Positions 11,453 to 19,849 of a stretch of DNA of 64,000 nt are shown here, one piece after another. The notes below the pieces were generated by a model. The model had not been told where the DNA came from, did not search any database, and saw nothing but the letters and a program-made list of their open reading frames with translations. The stretch covers positions 1,674,001 to 1,738,000 of the forward strand of contig JBAIAA010000025.1 of the NCBI GenBank assembly GCA_037893245.1, in the 5' to 3' direction. A program made the position numbers and the translations under genes. Every line of letters starts with the position of its first letter. Positions within the stretch are counted from its first letter, which is position 1. Origin of the DNA: Crossaster papposus. Taxonomy: Eukaryota > Echinodermata > Asteroidea > Velatida > Solasteridae.

Positions 11453-11461
11453 TTGCACTGC
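11432..11461. repeat. Perfect 13-bp inverted repeat
   Basis: GCAGTGCAAATAG, four bases (AGTA), then CTATTTGCACTGC. It sits exactly where the 74-bp direct repeat meets the segment shared with 2717-2776, so it is the junction of two repeat families. Confidence 0.85.
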
Positions 11462-11599
11462 GGCGCGTGAGGGCGCAAGATTAGATACTGTCAGTGTTAA
11501 GTCCGGTTGAGGCAAGGATGAACGGTGAGGTGAAGCCGGTACGGTAGGTGCAAGTAAAACATTATGTGTACTTCTATACATCTGGGCCTAGACTCGAGT

Positions 11600-12690
11600 G
11601 GACAGCAGCTGTTACTTACACTTTTTTTTTTTTGTTCCCCCCTCTTTCACCACCCTACACTGTTTAAAAAAAAAAAAAAAAAAAATTGTTAATTAACGGT
11701 ACATTCTATTGTCAATTGGCATTACAGAAGTTACTGTTTTGTAACAGTACATTCTACTGTTGTTTTATCTCTGTTTATTACCAGAGATTCTACTGTATTG
11801 GGTACTGTACACCTACAGTGATTCCCCTGTTTTGCAACAGTGATTAACCCGTTGTTGTTTTGTTAATATAACAGCAAGTTTTATCCAAAAACAAACGCTC
11901 CTGTTGAAGTACAGTTTTCTGTTACGCGTATTGCGGCAATTTACATCGATGAATGAAGTGGGAATGGGAACCAGACCTATTATAAGTAACTAGTTATTAC
12001 ACATTACACAATACTACATGTATTACGTATACAGATATATAGTACAAATGCTACGATAACCTACTAAACACTTTAACCACGGTCGTGAGTTACTTTTATA
12101 TTCAGCTTTTCCCGCAATGATGAAGTCACGCTTTCAAATGAATAATTTTAATATTTCAATGCGGAAGGAGATGGGATGCAATTCTTCAGCTTTATTTGCT
12201 AAAAATCAAAATTGTATCAGTGAATTGCTTTAATAATTACAAAAAGTGGTCAAAAAGGTGTGTTTTGTGGTATAACAACACGGTTTAGCATGACTTTTGT
12301 GAACACTAGTTTCCTCACTTCTGGTTGGTCAGTTCCTGCGTGGTGAGATTCGTGTAGGAGAACAGTAGATTCTCTGTAAATAAATACTTCGTTGTCGTTG
12401 CTGTATATTTACAGCAAATTGTGTTGTTATAAAACAGTAATGTTGATGTGTCTTAACATAACGGAAGAAAATGCTTGTTCAAAAGATGATGTTTCTTGTT
12501 CCAGTACAAAACTTTAATTTAACAGCGAACATTCTGTAACCAAACAGAGAAATTCAAAAATGTGCATAGACAGTACTAGTTTTGTTTATACGCATAGAAA
12601 TCCCAACAGTAATATCTACTGTTATATATTGACATTTTTAACAGAAAAACAACTGTGAAGTTATACAATTTTTTTTACTGTGTACCGCCT
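11600..12690. repeat. Word-array element: many short AACAGTA / TACTGTT copies in both orientations
   Basis: From about 11690 to 12670 words such as AACAGTA, TACTGTT, ATTCTACTGT and GTAACAG recur every few tens of bases on both strands, without a fixed period. Examples are AACAGTACATTCTACTGT near 11753 and AACAGTAGATTCTCTGTA near 12361. A poly-T and a poly-A run (about 11622-11685) lie at its left side. No coding. Two other regions of the window (20674-21368, 61163-61487) have the same architecture with unrelated words. Confidence 0.6.
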
Positions 12691-12733
12691 TGCCTCCCCA
12701 CGTTGGTTTGTTCGGGCTCCGGTTTCTTCTCTT

Positions 12734-12807
12734 GAATCTCCCCATATCTAAAACTCAAGTATAGATTCTGGGGCCCGAACAAAGCAGCAGTGCAAATAGA
12801 GTACTAT
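12734..12807. repeat. 74-bp direct repeat, right copy
   Basis: Matches 11379-11452. It is immediately followed by the 12810-12946 dispersed segment instead of the sequence that follows the left copy. Confidence 0.8.
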
Positions 12808-12809
12808 CT

Positions 12810-12946
12810 GTCCAACGCTTGCATCGAAGCTCGGTGTTCCCCAAACGTAATGTCATTTATAAAATGTATTCTCTTTCAGGTGAAATAATTAGGAAGGCGG
12901 CAATGAAAATAATTTATTATCGTTTGAGCAGACGAATTAGACAATA
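12810..12946 (+). repeat. Dispersed ~136-bp repeat, second copy of 1848-1982
   Basis: Nearly identical to 1848-1982, same strand. The flanks are unrelated. High similarity implies a recent copy. Confidence 0.85.
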
Positions 12947-13301
12947 ACATTACATCTCTAGGGTGGATAATAAATGATTTATGGCTATTTGTTGGTAACG
13001 GCGGCCATCTTGGACGCCATTTTGGGAAAAAAATAGTTTTCTGAAAGTCAGATTTTCTTAGATTTTTAGTATGTTATTCATGAGGTCAAATACCCAAAGC
13101 CGTTGAAAAACCTTTTGTTGCAATTTGTTAGGGTAACAGTATATTGACCCAACTAATCTCTCCATGGCGCATTGAGGAGGTCGTTCGTAAATAATGCATA
13201 ACTGTCTAGATTTTTAAGACATCGACAATGTATTGAACGACCTTCATTGTTTGCGTTTTCCAACTGTGGAGCCCCTAAACATGATGATCACTGATTGTGG
13301 A
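12947..13301. other. No gene recognised
   Basis: AT-rich, with one CpG-containing GGCGGCCATCTTGGACGCC stretch. No coding or repeat structure is evident. Confidence 0.4.
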
Positions 13302-13375
13302 GTGTCGTGGCCGAGCGGTTAAGAACCCGGTTTTCTGTTCCGCAGAGCGTGAGTTCGAATCTCGGTCTCGACACC
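13302..13375 (+). promoter_or_regulatory. RNA polymerase III internal promoter (tRNA-like boxes A and B) of the SINE
   Basis: Box A TGGCCGAGCGG and box B AGTTCGAATCT are spaced as in a tRNA gene. The anticodon loop is not clear enough to name the parent tRNA, and the body continuing into SINE sequence argues against a functional tRNA. Confidence 0.75.
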
Positions 13376-13476
13376 TGTGTCCTTAAGCAAGGCACTGAAA
13401 CCACTATTGCTTCGTCTTTCGGATGGGACGTAAAGCTGTAGGTCCCGTGTATTGTATGATGATAATAATAATCATT
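13302..13476 (+). mobile_element. SINE, 5' half: tRNA-derived head plus central domain
   Basis: The first ~74 bases form a tRNA-like fold. An acceptor stem GTGTCG pairs with CGACAC; box A is TGGCCGAGCGG and box B is AGTTCGAATCT, the two internal RNA polymerase III promoter elements. The body follows (AAGCAAGGCACTGAAACC, CGTCTTTCGGATGGGACG, GTAGGTCCCGTGTATTG), a layout typical of invertebrate tRNA-SINEs. The SINE stops at ATAATAATCATT, where a retroelement begins; its 3' half resumes at 18945. Confidence 0.85.
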
Positions 13477-13578
13477 CTTCCCTAACACCCACTCTCAGGC
13501 CAATAAAACACAATTGTACACCAATTTGCGGTAGTGTTGGTGTTAATTCGGCACTCTGAGCTGCGTAAAAGACGCACT
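13477..13578 (-). repeat. Terminal repeat B2 of the split-direct-repeat element
   Basis: 102 bp, starting CTTCCCTAACACCCACTC in plus orientation, and identical by eye to 18258-18359. It forms the 3' end of the minus-strand element next to the SINE. Confidence 0.9.
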
Positions 13579-14045
13579 GTTTAACAAAACATTAATATAC
13601 ATAGTAACACAGTTTACAACTGATTCATTGATACCCTATACATTTCTGGCCAATTGTTTAAACTTGAGACAATTCGGCACACTGTGAGCTGCGTAAAAGA
13701 CGCACTGATTAACGAAACATTAATATCCATAGTAACACGGTTTACAACTAATTCATGGGTACACTATAAATTTCTAGCCAATTGTTTAAACTTGAGACAA
13801 TTCGGCACACTGAGCTGCGTAAAAGACGCACTGATTAACGAAACATTAATATCCATAGTAACACGGTTTACAACTGATTCATTGGTACCCTATAAATTTC
13901 TAGCCAATTGTTTAAACTTGAGACAATTCGGCACACTGCGAGCTGCGTAAAAGACGCACTTGTTTAACAAAACATGAATATACATAGTAACACAGTTTAC
14001 AGCTGATTCAACGATACAATATAAATTTCTTGTTGATTGTTGAAA
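13559..14045 (-). repeat. Tandem array, ~126-bp unit, about four copies
   Basis: CTGCGTAAAAGACGCACT recurs at 13561, 13689, 13814 and 13942, followed by TTAACGAAACATTAATA, TTTACAACTGATTCATTG and GCCAATTGTTTAAACTTG. Each unit has a hairpin (TGCGT-AAAAG-ACGCA). The first unit overlaps B2, so the array seems to have grown from the end of the B repeat. Beyond 14045, up to the recombinase stop, there is AT-rich non-coding sequence. Confidence 0.88.
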
Positions 14046-14373
14046 ACTGGAGACAATACTTTTAACCAAAATATTGTCGTTACACTTGGTAATATACTTT
14101 CAACTCACTATGACACTAAAGGCTATAAAATCAAATCACTTTGCACATGTCGAAATCGGAACTTTGATTCGTTCATGTAATATGAGTTTTTTTTAACTTA
14201 TTTGTGAAACTAAAGACATTTGTACAAGCCGGCTACGAAAAACTCACCCGGTGGATGAGAAAACGTAGGTCTGTTCCATGCGTTGTAACCTCATCCCAGA
14301 CAGGAGTAGTCTTAGTTCCGAATTTTTCCCCCCGCAAAATATCACAACATCTTATTATATACAAAAAACAATT

Positions 14374-15393
14374 TCATAAACCTAGTGATTTCGAGACTGA
14401 CAATAGGTCCTCTGGACTATCCTTTACATAGCCATCTTTAGCATTCTCCGACTTCCACCTTCCATGCCTCTTAAACAGTCTGTCTGGTACACCTGCTTGA
14501 GCTGCCACAGTGGCACCTCCAGCTCTGAGGCTATGTACACCGAACTTGGATACGTCATCTACTATGGGCTTCAATGCCTGTAAAATGATTTCTCTCACAC
14601 GGGTGTAAGACATAGGTTGGTTCATTTCCCTGAGCTTATATCCTGCTTTGGTTTTCGATATATTACGGAAAACAAAAGAGTTAGGGTCTTGCATCCGTGC
14701 TAAAATGATGTACTTTTTTAATAACTCTACTGGGCAGTATTGAGAATCAGACTTACTGATGACTACAGACCTGCCTTCGTGGTATATGTCTGTTTTGCTA
14801 AAAGGAATATTTAAATTTAACCCGTCATCATTAAATGTGATGTGTCCCAAACGAATTGCCGACAGCTCGCTGTATCTCAAAAACCCTGTGTAAGCTACCA
14901 TGCACATAACTACTGTTCTTAAATCCATAAGATGGGCCTCGGTTAATTCTGGTGATGGCTTAATGTACAAATCTACCATATTCCGAATGATTGAGGGTGT
15001 AATTGGCTCTTTTTTCACGATAGGTTTTGATAGTGATCTTTTCAAACCATCGCATGTAGATTTCACCAGTGACGCTTGGGTAGGGTCGGTAACCCCGGCA
15101 GTTTTGTGTGCCCAAGAAATGGCCGCAGCGGCTTTGATTATAGGAGCTGGGGAATTACAAGAGTGGCCAAGATGTACTAAATACAGAGCTATGTCGTAGG
15201 GGTCTGCCTCGATGCTTCTCTTGTCGTACTTTGTTGCCCATTTTGACCAATTGTTGAAAGCATAAGAATATTGTTTGACTGTGGATTCCGCTCGTGCCTT
15301 GAGGACGATGTCGGGCAGTTCCAGTGCAAGTTCTTTTAGATCTTGATTCTTGTCTTCTTCCTTCCGTGCCCATATTCCACTGTTAAATATAAT
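14374..15393 (-). CDS. Tyrosine recombinase of the split-direct-repeat element
   Basis: An uninterrupted frame of about 340 codons, the usual size of retroelement tyrosine recombinases. An N-terminal SAM-like DNA-binding region contains STVKQYSYAFNNWSKWA and ALYLVHLG. The catalytic domain follows: first Arg in GFLRYSELSAIRLG, then H-x-x-R in FGVHSLRAGG, then KRHGRW, then nucleophile Tyr in AKDGYVKD, near the C terminus as expected. No catalytic residue is missing, so it could be active. The frame upstream of 15393 starts at a good 3' splice site (poly-T tract then TTTTTCAG, 15402-15394). A possible 5' splice site GTGAGG lies in the preceding pol frame at 15462, giving a 69-base intron with matching phase; alternatively it starts at an upstream ATG at 15408. 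It overlaps no other frame. Confidence 0.88.
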   Translation of the reverse strand: MIFNSGIWARKEEDKNQDLKELALELPDIVLKARAESTVKQYSYAFNNWSKWATKYDKRSIEADPYDIALYLVHLGHSCNSPAPIIKAAAAISWAHKTAGVTDPTQASLVKSTCDGLKRSLSKPIVKKEPITPSIIRNMVDLYIKPSPELTEAHLMDLRTVVMCMVAYTGFLRYSELSAIRLGHITFNDDGLNLNIPFSKTDIYHEGRSVVISKSDSQYCPVELLKKYIILARMQDPNSFVFRNISKTKAGYKLREMNQPMSYTRVREIILQALKPIVDDVSKFGVHSLRAGGATVAAQAGVPDRLFKRHGRWKSENAKDGYVKDSPEDLLSVSKSLGL

Positions 15394-15435
15394 CTGAAAA
15401 AAACACACGTATACTTTGATCGAGGTTCACAATTC

Positions 15436-16378
15436 TCAATCCATACTAAAATTCAGCCTCACTGCTAGAATCTTACTCCTTATAATATTGGCAAGGAACT
15501 CGGCGTTCCCTCCTCTGCCAGGGGTAAATATCCCACAATTCCTGGGGAGTTCACAAACTTCTATCACCGCTCTTATTGGATTAAAACCGTCTGGAAAGAG
15601 CATCGGCCAAAATGGCGCTGAAATCCAACATGGACAGACAAGCGTTCCAATAACTTTTGAGGTTTCCATGTGTTTCAGAACTCTAGGTATTAATGAGATT
15701 GGGGGCACTACCCAGTTGTTTTCTCCTTTCCAATCTACTGTGAATGCATCTATTGCTTCGCAACCCGGATTCCAGTACCTTGAATTAAACCGTGTTGTCT
15801 TGTTGTTATAAAAACTGGCAAATCTATCAATGGAATGGGGGCCCCACAACTCATCAAGAGATGCAAAAACATGATCTGAAACGCTCCAGTCGTCCTGGTC
15901 TATTATACGACTTAATTTATCCGCTTTTTCATTCTTTGACCTCGGGACCCATTCCATTTCTAGGTGAATATTATGGGATAGGCAATGTTTTACAAATACT
16001 CAGGGCAATATCTTGTAATTCCTCCTTCATGCTCCCCCTTGCTGCTATTATAGAAACAGCCTGGTTATCTGTAAACCACTTCGTCCTTCGGCAGGACAAC
16101 TTAGTTACCAGTGACTTTAGAACTAAATCAACTGCCTTTAGTTCTCGCCAAGTGGAATTCTTTTTGGACTCTGTAACATCCCACATGCCCTGGACCAGTT
16201 CTTCTCCAGTATCAACTAAATACCCACCAAAACCAGTAGAACTAGCGTCAGAATAGACAATCTTCGAGCATTCCTTGCGTGCTCCTAAAACGGCCTCATT
16301 CATTGTACCTATGGTATACTGTTCCAGAAATCCAGCTCGCTTCTGGCTTCTGGAGATATCGGAAAGACGGATTCCCAT
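15436..16378 (-). pseudogene. RNase H and C-terminal part of pol, frameshifted
   Basis: Two frames (16378-15971 and 15957-15436) together make the RNase H domain. It begins with CSKIVYSDASSTGFGGYL, containing the first catalytic Asp. It continues with the Glu-containing helix TWRELKAVDLVL, the Asp of WFTDNQAVSII and, across a shift near 15975, WVPRSKNEKADKLSR. After this the pol tail has PFWPMLFP and GIFTPGRGG. A third break, near 16320-16345, separates it from RT. A single C too many at CCTATCCCATAA would explain the second break. This enzyme would remove template RNA during reverse transcription. Unless programmed frameshifting exists, this copy is inactive in pol. Confidence 0.85.
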
Positions 16379-17751
16379 GTGGACCTGGATTCAATGCAAA
16401 CATGTAAACTTTTTGTCATTACATTGGCTACATTGCCTATGACCAGATTCGTGGACATTATCTTCCCAACCAACTTAGCAAGAGCACGTGCTGTTGTTTT
16501 GTGTGTCATGTTTTGGATATCTTTCTTGATACTTAACACTCTCCTTTCAGGAACACGAAATGTGCCCAGCGCTAGGTTGATATCATAACCCAACCATTCA
16601 ATTGACCTAGATGGTAACCAGACACTCTTTTGAACATTAGGGATAAAACCAGAACTTATGATATCTTTTTTCACTTCTTCGCTCATGGCCAAAGCATCTG
16701 AAAAAGTGGATGCAAAACCGATGCCGTCATCTAGGTAAACTACAATGGACTTGCCTTCGCCTCTCCATTTTTTGACTAGGGGTCTCATTAATTTGGTAAA
16801 TATATACGGTGCAGAAGAAAGGCCAAATGGGAGCTGATTAAACGTATAGAATGACTGAATACCACCTTCTTTCCATGAGAAACCTAAATATTTTACGTGT
16901 TCTGGGCATATGTCTACATGATGGTAACCCGTTTTTAGGTCGAACTTAAACGCATATCCTCCCTTCTGAAAAAACAAGAGGGCAGTACGCATGTCTTCAT
17001 ATTTCACTGAAACGTTTTCAAGGTATTCATTGACCAGCCTCAAATCTAAAATAAGGCGCTTCTTACCATTAGATTGAACAGATACTGTCAGTGGACTGAC
17101 CACTTTGGGCAACGATTCTGAGTTCTGTATTGTGCCCACTTGCCTTAACTCTAAAATCGCTTTGGTTACAAACACTCTATGACTAAGAGCCGATTGGTTG
17201 TTTGCTTTAAACATCGGTGGCGGTTCAGAAACAAAGGGCAATACATAGCCGTGCTCAATTGTACTTAGAATGTAGTCAACCGGGGCAAGAGATCTCCAAA
17301 AAGAACTATGTTTCTTTAATCTACCGGCAACTTTAATACTTGGTAAACCATCATTTTGTTCATATTCAAAGTAGTCATCAACAATGCTAACTATTGGACT
17401 GGTTTTGTTTATACTAGATCCTCTCCTTTCTTCACTGTACTTAACTTTATTGACTTGTAGAAGTTGAGGCCACGGTCGGTGGTTTATAGGCGAATCTTTT
17501 CTGGCAGGTAGCCTTCCAGTGGGTAAAGCTGCCGCATATGAAGCAAGCTCCTCCCTGAAATCTGGTCGCTCCGGTGTTGTGTGGGTAGACTTGGGTAGAG
17601 CGACGAAAACTATTGCCGCTACTAGACCCCAGTACAGCGGTGTTATCCCACTTGCCCTTTTTCTGCTGCTGTGTTGCTGTAGCCGACACTGCTCTCTTCT
17701 GCCTAACCTTCCTTCCAGCTCTGCCTTCCGCTCTGGTGATCTTGTTGTCAT
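16309..17751 (-). CDS. Reverse transcriptase of the split-direct-repeat element
   Basis: About 480 codons. The N-terminal ~110 residues overlap gag in another frame and may not be used; recognisable RT starts around residue 180. Motifs in order: KKRLILDLRLVN (motif A-like region before the fingers), FKFDLKTGYHHVDI with the first catalytic Asp, NQLPFGLSSAPYIFTKL, the palm box VVYLDDGI (Y-L-D-D, both Asp present), then LGYDINL and a thumb-like region. DIRS-group reverse transcriptases have this F-D-L-x-x-G-Y-H-H and Y-L-D-D arrangement. The frame ends at 16309, where the natural continuation into RNase H lies one frame away. RT copies the element RNA. The gene order gag-RT-RNase H-recombinase is the family norm. 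Confidence 0.92.
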   Translation of the reverse strand: MTTRSPERKAELEGRLGRREQCRLQQHSSRKRASGITPLYWGLVAAIVFVALPKSTHTTPERPDFREELASYAAALPTGRLPARKDSPINHRPWPQLLQVNKVKYSEERRGSSINKTSPIVSIVDDYFEYEQNDGLPSIKVAGRLKKHSSFWRSLAPVDYILSTIEHGYVLPFVSEPPPMFKANNQSALSHRVFVTKAILELRQVGTIQNSESLPKVVSPLTVSVQSNGKKRLILDLRLVNEYLENVSVKYEDMRTALLFFQKGGYAFKFDLKTGYHHVDICPEHVKYLGFSWKEGGIQSFYTFNQLPFGLSSAPYIFTKLMRPLVKKWRGEGKSIVVYLDDGIGFASTFSDALAMSEEVKKDIISSGFIPNVQKSVWLPSRSIEWLGYDINLALGTFRVPERRVLSIKKDIQNMTHKTTARALAKLVGKIMSTNLVIGNVANVMTKSLHVCIESRSTWESVFPISPEARSELDFWNSIP

Positions 17752-17957
17752 CGTCGTCGTTGTCGGCTAACTGATGAGCTTCGTACTCGGATACGGTAGC
17801 CCAACCGTATGGACTTGAATCTGCCAGCCGAATCAGCTTTTGGCGCTTATCGATAACCTCCAAAGCCTTTATCAGACCAGGCTCCAGATCTTCTACCACA
17901 AGATCGCTGTCGTCATCCACTCTTCCTTTGAGAGACTGAATAATCTCTCTTACTTCT
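17447..17957 (-). CDS. Gag-like protein, exon 2 (CCHC zinc knuckle)
   Basis: The frame reads EVREIIQSLKGRVDDDSD, an acidic run, a basic stretch (GRAGRKVRQKR) and the zinc knuckle CFICGSFTHWKATC, i.e. C-x2-C-x4-H-x4-C, which binds nucleic acid in many Gag proteins. It ends about 60 residues after the overlap with the RT frame begins. The likely exon start at 17957 follows a poly-pyrimidine tract (TTTGTTTTTCTC) and TACGTAG. Joined to exon 1 at matching phase it gives FNQQVSAK then EVREIIQ, a plausible continuous helix. Without splicing, the frame would start inside the A2 repeat region with an unrelated hydrophobic lead. Confidence 0.8.
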
Positions 17958-18011
17958 CTACGTATAATTAAGAGAAAAACAAAGCACAAAATGTATCAGA
18001 AATGGTACATA

Positions 18012-18257
18012 AAAATAACAATTTCGTAGGACATGTAAGCCGTAGTTTAGCGAGAGCGTATTCTTTGGAACGAAGCGGGAACTGTGCCTGACCAACGTGA
18101 AGTGACTAGCCTACCGTACCACACCTTGATTCCATGCAAAGTAGTTGCATGGTGACGTCACTCACCATAGAGGGCCTGAATACCGTGCCCATGCACCGTG
18201 AAGAAAACAAATATGTTCTAATTCACTCCGTTCGCTCAACCGAACATATTTATATTT
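18012..18257 (-). repeat. Internal repeat A2
   Basis: 246 bp, identical by eye to A1 (18699-18944). On the minus strand its first base follows the last base of B1 directly, as expected for a copy of a closed circle junction. Confidence 0.9.
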
Positions 18258-18359
18258 CTTCCCTAACACCCACTCTCAGGCCAATAAAACACAATTGTAC
18301 ACCAATTTGCGGTAGTGTTGGTGTTAATTCGGCACTCTGAGCTGCGTAAAAGACGCACT
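18258..18359 (-). repeat. Internal repeat B1
   Basis: 102 bp, identical by eye to B2 (13477-13578), including one copy of the TGCGT-AAAAG-ACGCA hairpin. Confidence 0.9.
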
Positions 18360-18465
18360 TGAATGGTTAAAGAAGGGCTTGGACGAGCTAGAATAAAGCA
18401 ACTACCTTTGCGCAAGAAATATTGCAAGATCATTGTCCAATTCGACATGTAAGAGGAAACAATAC

Positions 18466-18689
18466 TTAGCTGATACTTGCTGGTTAAAGTCGAATTGTCT
18501 TTTGTTGCCTTCCCTTCTCCATTTAGTTTTGGTGGACTCCAACTTTTGAGTCAACAACGTAGATGACTTCGAGTGTAAATCTAACACTTCTGCTTTGGTG
18601 CTCGATAATTTTTTATCGAAAGCGTGTGTAAGCTCAGCAAGCATTGCCTTGATGTCGTCCTTGGTAGCTGGTTGGTCTTCGGAAGACAT
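18466..18689 (-). CDS. Gag-like protein, exon 1 (N terminus)
   Basis: Starts MSSEDQPATKDDIKAMLAEL directly after repeat A1. A predicted coiled-coil stretch (DKKLSSTKAEVLDLHSKSS) and WRREGNKRQFDFNQQV follow. The W-R-x-x-G-N-x-x-Q-F-x-F-N pattern is characteristic of Gag of DIRS/PAT-like elements, where it lies in the middle of the protein, so the sequence needs a continuation. A 5' splice site (AA then GTATTG) ends the exon at 18466. Its phase, two bases into a codon, matches exon 2. The ATG at 18689 was chosen because the frame upstream of it runs within repeat A1. Confidence 0.75.
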
Positions 18690-18698
18690 TGTATAGTT

Positions 18699-18944
18699 AA
18701 AATAACAATTTCGTAGGACATGTAAGCCGTAGTTTAGCGAGAGCGTATTCTTTGGAACGAAGCGGGAACTGTGCCTGACCAACGTGAAGTGACTAGCCTA
18801 CCGTACCACACCTTGATTCCATGCAAAGTAGTTGCATGGTGACGTCACTCACCATAGAGGGCCTGAATACCGTGCCCATGCACCGTGAAGAAAACAAATA
18901 TGTTCTAATTCACTCCGTTCGCTCAACCGAACATATTTATATTT
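18699..18944 (-). repeat. Terminal repeat A1 (5' end of element)
   Basis: 246 bp ending at the SINE boundary. On the minus strand it begins AAATATAAATATGTTCGG. As the 5' end it should hold the promoter; no clear TATA-to-start arrangement beyond the AT-rich ATATAAATA near the terminus was found. Confidence 0.88.
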
Positions 18945-19155
18945 ATAATGCACGTAAAAGAACCCAGTAACACTTATCGCTAAGAGAAGGGGTTTGCCCC
19001 GGTGTTCCTGTCTCAATTGGACAAAAAATATATATATATATATATAAAATCAATTTCGATCTCAGGCTGTGCTCCGTAGTCATAATATGAGTCGAGGCGC
19101 CTTTACGTGCCAGCGGCTTGACTACGTTGTAGCCGCGTCCTTCGCAATTCAAATT
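18945..19155 (+). mobile_element. SINE, 3' half
   Basis: ATAATGCACGTAAAAGAACC, then CACTTATCGCTAAGAG and GGGGTTTGCCCCGGTGTTCC, continue the SINE body broken at 13476. A (TA)n run (about 19027-19046) and the stretch with GGCTGTGCTCCG and TACGTGCCAGCGG may be its 3' part; that outer limit is uncertain. Confidence 0.75.
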
Positions 19156-19510
19156 GTATAACTGCTGGGCCCCTCTGAAAAACAGTGTTTCACTGAGAGG
19201 AATAAATAAATTAGGACTGGTAAGACATCACAGTCCTTTATGGGCTCTGAATGGGAACTAAAAGTAAGATTGGTGGTAGTTTGAGTTGGTTCAGTGACAC
19301 GTGTTGGGTCATGTACGAGTTGCGCCAATTGGAACAAACTAATACAAGAAATAATTGGATCTGAGTGCATATTATCGTGTTCCTCTGAAACACGATCTCA
19401 TAGTCAGAGATTGAGTGGTCGCAACAAGTTTTATTTAGACCGATGATGTCAAATGAATTTCTAGACATTACAATCTTAAAATGGTAAAATTTGTTTATCA
19501 GGATTCTCAC
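19149..19510 (-). pseudogene. CR1-like LINE endonuclease fragment
   Basis: Two overlapping minus-strand frames. The upstream one has MSRNSFDIIGLNKTCCDHSI, matching the L-N-E-T-W motif region of apurinic-type LINE endonucleases; the catalytic Glu of N-E-T is here K. The downstream one has QLVHDPTRVTEPTQTTTNLT and FSSH-EPIKD, matching the P-T-R-x-T segment before the final S-D-H box. The central part is deleted. The order after the esterase at 19850-20505 fits ORF1 then ORF2 of a CR1-group LINE. The RT that should follow is absent here. Confidence 0.75.
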
Positions 19511-19849
19511 ATTAAGATGGACGAATGAGGAACCCCGGAACTGTAATTATAGATAACGCCATAATGTTAAGTCTATTTTAGATTCTTGCCTTGTGGACTG
19601 AGCAGCTCCCTGACCGTTTTGAGATTAGTTCCACACCTGGCCTCGGTAATGTTTTGGAATGTTCTGGACTGGGACACTGGTCGCCGTGGTTGATTGAGGT
19701 GGGTTCGATGTCATTTCTGATGGAGGTACGGATAATACTGGTTGGCAATTTGAAAACCCGTCAGAAAGTCACGGGTCGCTGTAGTCTGCTTCCTCAGGAC
19801 ATCATAGTACAAAATCTGGCCGAAAGAGGTTCCCTGATGTGGAATGCGA
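19511..19849. other. Decayed LINE interior, no motif readable
   Basis: It lies between the esterase and endonuclease remnants and is presumably part of the same LINE. No domain could be read on either strand. Confidence 0.4.

Larger units (their letters stand above)
17958..18465 (-). other. Predicted 508-bp intron of gag that encloses the B1-A2 junction
   Basis: GT at 18465-18464 and a strong 3' site (poly-pyrimidine then TAG) at 17960-17958. It contains all of B1 (18359-18258) and A2 (18257-18012). Splicing would hide the internal repeat copy from the protein while keeping it in the genomic RNA. This is predicted from sequence only. Confidence 0.6.
13477..18944 (-). mobile_element. Split-direct-repeat tyrosine-recombinase retroelement (PAT/Ngaro-like)
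   Basis: Read on the minus strand: repeat A1 (18944-18699), gag exon 1, an internal B1-A2 junction (18359-18012), the rest of gag, RT, RNase H and tyrosine recombinase, ~126-bp tandem units, and terminal repeat B2 (13578-13477). A1 and A2 are 246 bp and look identical; B1 and B2 are 102 bp and look identical. B1 abuts A2 with no spacer. Split direct repeats are the hallmark of PAT- and Ngaro-type elements, which integrate circular DNA with a tyrosine recombinase. The two SINE halves outside (13302-13476, 18945 on) show precise insertion into a SINE with no obvious target duplication. No methyltransferase domain was recognised. Identical repeats mean recent insertion, yet pol carries frame breaks. 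Confidence 0.88.

Noticed and set aside
13302..13375. Functional tRNA gene
   Set aside because: The anticodon arm is poor and the sequence continues into a SINE body; it is a SINE head.
18012..18944. LTRs of a conventional retrovirus-like element
   Set aside because: A and B repeats are split and lack the TG...CA ends and 5-bp duplications; pol has a tyrosine recombinase instead of a DDE integrase.
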